Shown here one piece after another: positions 8,680 through 14,426 of a stretch of DNA of 14,426 bases. Within the stretch, counting starts at the first letter, position 1. Every line of letters starts with the position of its first letter. The stretch is from an uncultured SAR324 cluster bacterium (lineage in GTDB: Bacteria; SAR324; NAC60-12): assembly GCA_902562015.1 (NCBI GenBank), contig CACERX010000033.1, positions 1-14,426 on the forward strand, written 5' to 3'. The notes beneath the pieces are model-generated. The model was given only the letters and a program-made list of their open reading frames with translations, did not search any database and was not told the origin of the DNA. Position numbers and translations under genes: made by a program.

Positions 8680-9456
8680 ATGACCTCCATTGTTTGTCGA
8701 ATATGTAAATCATCTACTGAAAAATTATTTTCTACAATCATTTTAAAAAAATTTTCGGTGGAATATTTTCAATGTCCTCATTGTGGATATGTTCAAACTG
8801 AATCCCCTTTTTGGTTAAAAGAAGCCTACAGCAGGCCAATTAATGATGTAGATACGGGTTTAATGATGCGTAGTTCTTGGCATAGAAATGTCGCTTCCAC
8901 AATTATCTATATTTTATTTAACCAGAGGGGAAAATTTTTAGATTATGGAGCAGGTTATGGCGTATTTGTTCGCTTGATGCGTGATATCGGATTCAATTTT
9001 TATTGGCAGGATAAACACTCAGAAAATCTGTTTGCTAATGGATTTGAATTTGACAAATCAGAAAAGTATCCAGTTGAATTGCTAACTTGTTTTGAGGCAT
9101 TTGAACATTTCGTTGAACCAGCAATTGAATTGGCAAATTTGCTTAACATTTCCGAAAATATTTTGCTGTCTACTGAATTAATTCCAGACCCTATACCCTC
9201 TCCTACTGAATGGTGGTACTACGGTTCAGAACATGGACAACATATTGGGTTTTTTAGTAAAAAGACTTTTGATTATCTCGCAAATAAACACTGCCTAAAT
9301 TTCTATACTAATGGCCAAAATATACATTTATTAAGTAAAAAACGTTTATTTAAACCTGCCTTTAAATGGTTGACAAAAGTTTCCAAATACATTACTCCCC
9401 TGATTCAAAAACGAATGGAACCATTAACATTTCAAGATTTTGAAACACTTAAATAA
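8680..9456 (+). CDS. Zinc-ribbon class I SAM-dependent methyltransferase
   Basis: Predicted S-adenosylmethionine methyltransferase, probably acting on a sugar of the cell-surface glycan. Residues 1-45 form a small zinc-ribbon with two CxxC knuckles (Cys6/Cys9 and Cys32/Cys35, CPHCGYVQTE). The Rossmann-fold domain follows: SAM motif I FLDYGAGYGVF (86-96), an acidic residue in WQDKHSEN (109-116) and LTCFEAFEHFVEP (135-147), where FEAFEH matches the post-motif II pattern of Methyltransf_23-type enzymes. A similar zinc-ribbon plus methyltransferase order occurs in deoxysugar C-methyltransferases, but those are about 400 residues with an extra C-terminal domain that is absent here (258 residues). 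It begins 25 bases after the preceding gene and ends 8 bases before the next. Whether it methylates O, C or N, and on which sugar, is not visible. Confidence 0.77.
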   Translation: MTSIVCRICKSSTEKLFSTIILKKFSVEYFQCPHCGYVQTESPFWLKEAYSRPINDVDTGLMMRSSWHRNVASTIIYILFNQRGKFLDYGAGYGVFVRLMRDIGFNFYWQDKHSENLFANGFEFDKSEKYPVELLTCFEAFEHFVEPAIELANLLNISENILLSTELIPDPIPSPTEWWYYGSEHGQHIGFFSKKTFDYLANKHCLNFYTNGQNIHLLSKKRLFKPAFKWLTKVSKYITPLIQKRMEPLTFQDFETLK

Positions 9457-9464
9457 AAGATTTC

Positions 9465-10625
9465 GTGACTCTAATAAAGCCATTTCTGGTTATAGTTAAA
9501 ACTTTGCTGTTTTATATTTTTGACAGCTTGGCACTATTTAATCTAAACCTTCCACAAAAAAACAAATTTGATTTAGTTCTTATAGTCCGTCAGGATGCCA
9601 TTGGTGATTGTATCCTGTGGCTGAATACAGCCAAAGAATACCGAAAACTTTATCCTCCAAACAAATACAAAATCATATTGATCGGAAATGCTTCATGGAC
9701 TGGTTTGGCAGATAAACTTCCATATTGGGACCAAGTTTTTCCAATTTATTCAAAAAAATTTAAATCTTTAACCGGCTATCGCTGGAAGCTACTTAGAAAA
9801 ATTAAAAAAATGAGTGCAACAGTTGCTATTCAGCCTACGTATTCACGTGAATTCTATCATGGAGACTCAATAATAAGAGCTAGTAATGCCATAAAAAAAA
9901 TAGGGTCAGTGGGAGATATGAGTAATCGAAACTGGTTGAAAAAAATAATTTCAGATCATTGGTATACTGAACTTATACCTGCATCAGCAAAAAAGATGAC
10001 AGAACTGGAACGCAATTCTGAGTTTTTTCAAGGATTTTCTAAGAAACCTCATCAATTTTCATATCCCATGATTCCCAGTAAAGTATTGGCATCCACTAAA
10101 GAATGGGAAAAACTTCATTACTATGTTTTATTTCCGGGAGTCAGTTCTTTTTTAAGACAATGGCCTGTGGGAAATTTCGCAGAGATCGCAACTCGAATAT
10201 ATGATGAAAGTGGGTTGACAGGGATTTTAGATGGAGGTCAAGACGAAAAATTATTTGCAGAGTCAATACAAGGTTTAACCGACGCACCATTGGAATGGGT
10301 AGGAACAAAACTTACTGAACTACCATTTTTGTTAAAGCATTCCCAATTTGTAATTAGTTGCGAAACCAGTGCCGTACATATTGCTGCTGCAGTTAGTACT
10401 AATGTTATCTGTATTTTAGGTGGAGCATATTACGGTCGTTTTCTACCCTATCCAGAGTTACCTGAAAAGCAATTTTTTTTAGAAACAGTTTCCTACTCGA
10501 TGCCCTGCTACGGTTGCAATGGAGAATGTATTTTCCCTCTGAAAAAAAATGAGCCTGCTCCTTGCATAACAAACATCAGTGTTGATGCAGTCTGGGAAAA
10601 AGTAAAATATTTGCTTCAAAACTAA
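9465..10625 (+). CDS. GT9-family (heptosyltransferase-like) glycosyltransferase
   Basis: GT-B glycosyltransferase of the ADP-heptose:LPS heptosyltransferase family (WaaC/WaaF/WaaQ-like), 386 residues. The N-terminal 30 residues are hydrophobic with interspersed basic residues ([16 protein letters not shown]) and may anchor it to the inner membrane. The family start motif follows as [16 protein letters not shown] (37-52), where Asp48 is at the position of the proposed catalytic Asp of WaaC. The donor-binding half has [19 protein letters not shown] and [13 protein letters not shown], and a Cys-rich tail motif, [10 protein letters not shown] with a later PAPCITN, that many GT9 proteins share. 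The start is GTG 9465, 8 bases after the methyltransferase stop; no ATG lies between it and the conserved motif. Heptose is the family default, but the setting in an O-antigen-like block leaves the sugar open. Its stop overlaps the convergent uvrB stop by four bases. Confidence 0.82.
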   Translation: MTLIKPFLVIVKTLLFYIFDSLALFNLNLPQKNKFDLVLIVRQDAIGDCILWLNTAKEYRKLYPPNKYKIILIGNASWTGLADKLPYWDQVFPIYSKKFKSLTGYRWKLLRKIKKMSATVAIQPTYSREFYHGDSIIRASNAIKKIGSVGDMSNRNWLKKIISDHWYTELIPASAKKMTELERNSEFFQGFSKKPHQFSYPMIPSKVLASTKEWEKLHYYVLFPGVSSFLRQWPVGNFAEIATRIYDESGLTGILDGGQDEKLFAESIQGLTDAPLEWVGTKLTELPFLLKHSQFVISCETSAVHIAAAVSTNVICILGGAYYGRFLPYPELPEKQFFLETVSYSMPCYGCNGECIFPLKKNEPAPCITNISVDAVWEKVKYLLQN

Positions 10626-12598
10626 CCTTTATCAAGCTGCCCCCTCAATTCATTAATACTATCCCGCAGACCTGCAGCTCGTTCAAAATTCAGAATTTCA
10701 GCAGCTTCCCTCATTTCCTGTTCCAATTCATTTATTTTCTCTTCCAAATTGATTAAAGATTCTTGAACAGGAGTTTCCTCTGCAACTTCAATCATTTCGT
10801 CTAATTCAACTGGAGCAAGAGATGGAGCAATTTTCCGATAAATAGTTTTTGGAACAACACCATGTTGTTTGTTGTATGCTTCCTGTTTTTTGCGTCGTTT
10901 TTCTGTTATATCAATCGTTACCTGCATTGAATCAGTATTTTTGTCAGCATACATGATGACACATCCATTAGAATTTCGGGATGCTCTTCCACAAGTTTGA
11001 ATTAGGGAACGAACAGAACGTAAAAACCCTTCTTTGTCAGCATCAAAGATCCCAACTAAAGAAACTTCCGGCAAATCTAGCCCTTCCCTGAGGAGATTTA
11101 TTCCAACTAAAACATCAAACTCTCCTGCTCGAAGATCATGCAAAATTTTACTTCGCTCAACAACGTCAACATCAGAATGCATGTATCTTACCCTGACATT
11201 TAAATCTTCATAATATTCTGTCAGGTCTTCCGCCATGCGTTTTGTGAGAGTTGTTATGAGAACCCTTTCATTTCGCTTTGCTCTAAAACGGATTTCATGC
11301 AGCATGTCGTCCACCTGTCCCTGTACAGGACGAATTTCGATTTTAGGCTCTAGTAAACCTGTTGGACGTACCACAAGCTCAGCAACTCTACCTTTTGTCA
11401 AATCCAGCTCATAATCTCCTGGTGTTGCTGAAACATAAATCATTTGCTGAGGAAATTTTTCAAACTCCGGGAATTGAAGCGGGCGGTTATCAACTGCTGA
11501 GGGAAGGCGAAACCCATGTTCAACTAGAGTGGATTTTCTTGATAAGTCTCCTTTAAACATAGCCCGAAGCTGGGGAAGTGTCATGTGGCTTTCGTCAATA
11601 AATATCAGAGAATCATCAGGAAAATAATTCAGCAAAGTTGCAGGCGGTGTTCCTTCCTCCCTGCGATCAATAATTCTGCTGTAATTTTCAATTCCTGAAC
11701 ATGAACCAGTTTGTTCGATCATCTCAATATCATATTCTGTTCGCTGAGTGAGACGCTGTGCTTCCAGAATTTTTTTCTGGGCATGAAGGTCCTTGAGACG
11801 TTCTCTTAGTTCTTCACGAATCAATTTTAAAGTTTCCGGAACATGCTCCGCTGGGGCAGCATAATGAGAGGCAGGATAAATTACAAAATGCTGATAGGAC
11901 ATTTGCTTTTTACCAGTTAAAGGATCAAATCGCACGAGACTTTCAATTTCATCACCAAATAGTTCCACTCTGATAGCCGACTCTGATTCTGCTAAATAAA
12001 TATCAATTACATCTCCTCGAACCCTGAAAGTACCTCTGTGGAAATCATGGTCGTTCCTCACGTATAACAATTCTACAAGTCTTTTCAGAATTAACTGACG
12101 TGAAATTCGATCTCCTACTTTGAAAATCAACAACATTTTTTCATATTTTTCCGGTGAACCTATTCCATAAATGCAGGAAACACTGGCCACAATCAATACA
12201 TCACGACGTTCAAGTAGAGAGCGGGTTGCTGACAGACGCATACGATCCAAATCATCGTTAAGTGCTGTATCTTTTTCAATATAAAGGTCACGGCTGGGAA
12301 CATATGCTTCAGGTTGATAGTAGTCATAATAACTTACGAAATATTCAACAGCGTTTTCAGGAAAGAAGGACTGGAATTCATTATAAAGCTGTGCTGCAAG
12401 AGTTTTATTATGTGCAATAATTAGAGCAGGGCGCTGAAGTTGCTGAACAATATTTGCCATGGAAAATGTTTTCCCGGAACCTGTAATACCTAGCAAAACT
12501 TGGTGTTTATGATTTTTTTCTATACCATCAACCAAAGTCTTAATGGCCTGAGGCTGATCTCCAGAGGGCTTATATTCTGATTGGAGGTTGAACTGCAT
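10622..12598 (-). CDS. uvrB: UvrABC excinuclease subunit B
   Basis: DNA helicase-like damage-verification subunit of nucleotide excision repair; UvrA loads it at lesions and it recruits UvrC. 658 residues, full length. Walker A is GITGSGKT (37-44, Lys43). The damage-probing beta-hairpin follows in [21 protein letters not shown] (about 90-110). Walker B is IFIDESHM. Helicase motif V is [12 protein letters not shown]. Motif VI reads [15 protein letters not shown] (about 528-542) where SERSLIQTIGRAARN is usual; the arginines are kept. A C-terminal UVR coiled-coil motif for UvrC binding ([20 protein letters not shown]) ends the protein. The frame opens with TTG-ATG; I chose the ATG at 12598 because it gives the standard N-terminus ([19 protein letters not shown]). 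Third gene of trxA-truA-uvrB, 10 bases after truA, with no Shine-Dalgarno. No LexA-like box is possible this close, so any damage control must act at the trxA promoter or an internal one. Confidence 0.97.
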   Translation of the reverse strand: MQFNLQSEYKPSGDQPQAIKTLVDGIEKNHKHQVLLGITGSGKTFSMANIVQQLQRPALIIAHNKTLAAQLYNEFQSFFPENAVEYFVSYYDYYQPEAYVPSRDLYIEKDTALNDDLDRMRLSATRSLLERRDVLIVASVSCIYGIGSPEKYEKMLLIFKVGDRISRQLILKRLVELLYVRNDHDFHRGTFRVRGDVIDIYLAESESAIRVELFGDEIESLVRFDPLTGKKQMSYQHFVIYPASHYAAPAEHVPETLKLIREELRERLKDLHAQKKILEAQRLTQRTEYDIEMIEQTGSCSGIENYSRIIDRREEGTPPATLLNYFPDDSLIFIDESHMTLPQLRAMFKGDLSRKSTLVEHGFRLPSAVDNRPLQFPEFEKFPQQMIYVSATPGDYELDLTKGRVAELVVRPTGLLEPKIEIRPVQGQVDDMLHEIRFRAKRNERVLITTLTKRMAEDLTEYYEDLNVRVRYMHSDVDVVERSKILHDLRAGEFDVLVGINLLREGLDLPEVSLVGIFDADKEGFLRSVRSLIQTCGRASRNSNGCVIMYADKNTDSMQVTIDITEKRRKKQEAYNKQHGVVPKTIYRKIAPSLAPVELDEMIEVAEETPVQESLINLEEKINELEQEMREAAEILNFERAAGLRDSINELRGQLDKG

Positions 12599-12608
12599 CA
12601 ATTATCGT

Positions 12609-13409
12609 TTAATTGTCTATTACTTCCGAAGGCCATCTCACCAAACCTTCCGGGTAAATAACTTTTAAAGAATACAATCCATGAGCAGGAGCAGTACATC
12701 CGGTAAGATTTCGATCACCATTTTTTAAGGCTTTTTTAACATCAACACAGCTTATGCGAGACTGAGCTGCTTCAACCAAGGTTCCTGTAATTATTCGCAC
12801 CATATGTTGCAAAAAAGAGTTCCCCTCAATTTCTATTTGAAGTATAGAATTTTGAAATTGAGATTTGTCTATAGAAATTTCCCGAATGTCTTTTACTGTG
12901 TTCGGAGAGTTGCAATTTGAAGAACGAAATGCTGAAAAATCATGCTCCCCTAGTAATACTCCAGCAACCTTCTTCATTATGTCAATATCTAAAATTTTTC
13001 CTACCTGCCAGGTTTTATTTTTTGTAAATGGTGAATGGTATGAATTATTGGAAATCAGATAACGATACCTTTTCCCAATCGCATTGTGCCTAGCGTGAAA
13101 ATCTGCTGGTACAATTTGAGCATATTTAACAACGATATCATCCGGCAATACAGCATTTAATGCACTGCACCACTTTTCAGTTGTTTTAATGTTTTTTGAA
13201 GTTGAATTAAAATTAGCAGTGTAGTTTAGCGCATGAACGCCAGAGTCAGTTCGGCCTGCGCCATACACTATAACTGTCTCTCCTGTAAGAACTTTGATAG
13301 CTTTTTGGAGGGTATTTTGGATTGTAGGAACATCAGGTTGAACCTGCCAACCATGGTAACAGGCTCCATCAAATGTCAGCAGGAGGATCCAGTTTTGTGC
13401 AGAGGGCAC
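12609..13409 (-). CDS. truA: tRNA pseudouridine(38-40) synthase
   Basis: Isomerises uridines 38, 39 and 40 in the anticodon stem-loop of many tRNAs. The catalytic signature GAGRTDSGVHA holds the nucleophile Asp55 (numbered from GTG 13409). Other family motifs are FDGACYHGWQ, GKRYRYLISN, HDFSAFRSSNC and FLQHMVRIITGTLVEAA. The frame is open further upstream to an ATG at 13484, but that start lies inside trxA (59-base overlap) and adds a segment, MLLAMTLREYVHWQNR, unlike any TruA N-terminus. The GTG at 13409 gives VPSAQNWILLLTFDG, a normal TruA beginning, 266 residues, 16 bases after the trxA stop. I prefer it; a non-ATG start with a poor Shine-Dalgarno suggests translational coupling to trxA. 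Confidence 0.93.
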   Translation of the reverse strand: MPSAQNWILLLTFDGACYHGWQVQPDVPTIQNTLQKAIKVLTGETVIVYGAGRTDSGVHALNYTANFNSTSKNIKTTEKWCSALNAVLPDDIVVKYAQIVPADFHARHNAIGKRYRYLISNNSYHSPFTKNKTWQVGKILDIDIMKKVAGVLLGEHDFSAFRSSNCNSPNTVKDIREISIDKSQFQNSILQIEIEGNSFLQHMVRIITGTLVEAAQSRISCVDVKKALKNGDRNLTGCTAPAHGLYSLKVIYPEGLVRWPSEVIDN

Positions 13410-13425
13410 GATTTTATTGGAAACA

Positions 13426-13749
13426 TTATACGTTTGCCTGTTCTGCCAATGCACGTACTCGCGAAGGGTCATTGCCAGTAACACTCCCGATTTCTTTTCC
13501 TTCTTTAAGAAGAATTATGTACGGAATTCCGCGAACGCCAAAGCGAGCAGCTGTTTGAGCATTCTTATCTACATCAAGCTTACAAACTTTAAGCTTTCCT
13601 TGCATGTCATTGGCAATTTCATCAATCAGCGGAGCTAATGCTAAACATGGCCCACACCATCCTGCCCAAAAATCTACCAGTGTATAGCCAGTTTTGGTTT
13701 CATCATCAAAATTCGAATCCTCAAGATTAATTACCATGTCACTTGCCAT
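13426..13749 (-). CDS. trxA: Thioredoxin
   Basis: Small cytosolic dithiol-disulfide reductase that supplies electrons to ribonucleotide reductase, methionine sulfoxide reductase and others after reduction by TrxB. 107 residues, canonical length. The active site is WCGPC with Cys32 and Cys35, preceded by VDFWAG with the buried Asp26. The cis-proline is Pro76 in GIPYII, where Tyr77 replaces the usual Thr; the closing GSVTGNDPSRVRALAEQ fits the last strand and helix. The ATG is supported by TAGGAG (13761-13756) six bases upstream, one of the two clear ribosome-binding sites in the window. First gene of the trxA-truA-uvrB group, with its promoter in the AT-rich region upstream. Confidence 0.96.
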   Translation of the reverse strand: MASDMVINLEDSNFDDETKTGYTLVDFWAGWCGPCLALAPLIDEIANDMQGKLKVCKLDVDKNAQTAARFGVRGIPYIILLKEGKEIGSVTGNDPSRVRALAEQANV

Positions 13750-13800
13750 AACTTACTCCTACTGGTTAGAAAGTTTTTATCCGTAAACTTTAAATATTAA

Positions 13801-13848
13801 ATTATACTTAAATATGTAACTTATTAATTTGGGATTTAATATTGTCAA
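13801..13848 (-). promoter_or_regulatory. Candidate trxA-truA-uvrB promoter
   Basis: Read on the - strand, a perfect TTGACA -35 box (13848-13843) is followed at 16-17 bases by a mediocre -10 (TAATAA or AATAAG). Further in is a perfect TATAAT (13806-13801) with no good -35 at 17 bases (TTAATA at a 15-base spacing). Either could serve; the TATAAT would give a leader of about 45 bases to the trxA ATG. The DNA is so AT-rich that chance -10 matches are expected, so this is a candidate only. Confidence 0.4.
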
Positions 13849-14046
13849 ATAGACAGATTATATACAAGTTTTTTTCAAAATTGAATAATATCAAGTAGGA
13901 ATCTAAGGGATGGAAAAATCATAAGGATTTTTTTAAAAAATTTTTCGTCTTTTCTGAAATATACTTAATAATCTTGATAAATCCGCAATTTCTTCTAATT
14001 TGAAATATGTGACCAATGTTATGGATATTAAATTAAAACTTAGCCA

Positions 14047-14080
14047 AATTAAGATATATATTTTAGTATTATATCTAATT
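14047..14080. repeat. Imperfect inverted repeat just upstream of the ligase-like gene
   Basis: AATT (14047-14050), one unpaired A, then AGATATA (14052-14058) form the left arm. TATATCTAATT (14070-14080) is the right arm, across an 11-base centre: eleven pairs with one bulge. It ends four bases before the ATG at 14085. It could be an operator or a hairpin covering the ribosome-binding region. All pairs but one are A-T, so thermal stability would be low and chance is possible. Confidence 0.4.
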
Positions 14081-14084
14081 GAAT

Positions 14085-14426
14085 ATGAATGAATTGATTC
14101 TGCAGAAAATAAGACAGTATTTAGTACATTCTTTTCTTTACTATCAATTAGATGAATCAATTATCTCCGACAGGAATTATGACCAGATTTGTGCAGATTT
14201 AGCAAAGTTAATATCAGACAATTCTGACAAAAAATCTTTGCCATTTCATGATCTTGTAAAATCAAGCCTCAATGAAAATTCCTCCGGTTTCTCTATTAGC
14301 AAATACCCACCGGAGATAGTAAGTGCTGCACTTCATCTTTTATATCAAACTAATTATATTGATTCCATGTCTTTTGAGACCTTTCTTGCACGTTTCGGCT
14401 ATACTAGTTCTGAGATAAGGAATGCC
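14085..14426 (+). CDS. Protein with NAD+-DNA-ligase Ia-like N-terminus (partial, runs off the right edge)
   Basis: 114 codons are visible with no stop before the window ends. An in-frame stop at 14076-14078 precedes the ATG, so the start is well defined, though it has no Shine-Dalgarno. Residues 18-33, LYYQLDESIISDRNYD, align without gaps to the domain Ia segment of LigA (E. coli LYHVMDAPEIPDAEYD). The counterparts of E. coli Tyr22, Asp32, Tyr35 and Asp36, which contact the NMN half of NAD+, are Tyr19, Asp29, Tyr32 and Asp33; His23 is Tyr20, as in many LigA proteins. After residue 45 the similarity stops, and no adenylation lysine motif (KxDG) is seen where the ligase nucleotidyltransferase domain would be starting. 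It may be a small stand-alone protein, perhaps phage-derived; I recall ligase-like short proteins in marine phages but cannot verify this. Function unknown. Confidence 0.65.
   Translation, partial: MNELILQKIRQYLVHSFLYYQLDESIISDRNYDQICADLAKLISDNSDKKSLPFHDLVKSSLNENSSGFSISKYPPEIVSAALHLLYQTNYIDSMSFETFLARFGYTSSEIRNA

Larger units (their letters stand above)
13750..14084. other. AT-rich divergent intergenic region
   Basis: This 335-base gap separates trxA (leftward) from the ligase-like gene (rightward). It contains the trxA ribosome-binding site and candidate promoter (13750-13848), an A/T block around 13928-13945, and an imperfect inverted repeat next to the right-hand start codon. No tRNA, ncRNA or convincing gene is seen. 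A - strand ORF of 75 codons (13933-14160) has one hydrophobic stretch but overlaps the right-hand gene and has no recognisable relatives. Confidence 0.6.

Noticed and set aside
10340..10580. Cys-rich C-terminus of the GT9 protein as a novel metal site
   Set aside because: Similar cysteine patterns occur in ordinary heptosyltransferases, so this is a family feature rather than a novelty.
12599..12601. TTG as uvrB start
   Set aside because: It sits directly before an ATG that yields the standard UvrB N-terminus, so the TTG is not needed.
13410..13484. Longer truA start inside trxA
   Set aside because: It would overlap trxA by 59 bases and adds residues unlike TruA N-termini; the GTG at 13409 gives a normal start.
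13933..14160. A 75-codon - strand ORF with one hydrophobic stretch
   Set aside because: It overlaps the first 76 bases of the better-supported gene at 14085, lies in very AT-rich DNA with no ribosome-binding site, and resembles no known protein.
1..14426. CRISPR array, tRNA/rRNA gene, insertion sequence or attachment-site repeats
   Set aside because: I saw no regularly spaced repeats, no cloverleaf candidate, no transposase or integrase and no long direct repeats flanking the glycan block.

Overview
The window is AT-rich bacterial chromosomal DNA, probably from a Gram-negative. It carries a GT9 (heptosyltransferase-like) glycosyltransferase, a Wzx-type flippase and a GDP-mannose 4,6-dehydratase, which together point to assembly of a lipopolysaccharide O-antigen or other surface glycan. 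Ordinary core genes (leuA, uvrB, truA, trxA) flank this block. I cannot assign a species. A low-GC, possibly marine or uncultured proteobacterium-like lineage is a guess. Most starts lack a clear Shine-Dalgarno sequence; leuA and trxA are the exceptions.

Layout. (1) Positions 1-195 are a non-coding leader, followed by leuA (2-isopropylmalate synthase, 196-1752, +), with a weak terminator-like hairpin after it. (2) Positions 1869-10625 hold a tight seven-gene + strand surface-polysaccharide block: a GT4 glycosyltransferase, GDP-mannose 4,6-dehydratase, a single-chain GT2-GT4 double glycosyltransferase, a Wzx flippase, a divergent GT4-like transferase starting at a non-ATG codon, a zinc-ribbon methyltransferase and a GT9 transferase. 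Gaps run from a 1-base overlap to 45 bases, so it reads as one operon. (3) Converging on it from the - strand is trxA-truA-uvrB (13749 down to 10622). The uvrB stop codon overlaps the stop of the GT9 gene. (4) Positions 13750-14084 are very AT-rich and hold the likely trxA promoter and an inverted repeat. (5) A + strand gene starts at 14085 and runs off the end. Its N-terminus matches the NMN-binding Ia domain of NAD+-dependent DNA ligase, without the ligase nucleotidyltransferase domain in the visible part.

How the genes fit together: the dehydratase makes GDP-4-keto-6-deoxy-mannose for a deoxyhexose (rhamnose, fucose or perosamine type). Up to five transferase activities build a repeat unit or core extension, the methyltransferase may cap or decorate it, and the flippase moves the lipid-linked product across the inner membrane. 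The second-step GDP-sugar enzyme, the initiating phosphosugar transferase, the polymerase (Wzy) and the ligase are not in the window, so the pathway must draw on genes elsewhere. The trxA-truA-uvrB group is a housekeeping operon (disulfide reduction, tRNA pseudouridylation, excision repair).

No clear novel defence or mobile system is visible. The best leads are the DNA-ligase-Ia-like gene at the right edge, the fused double glycosyltransferase and the incomplete deoxyhexose pathway.
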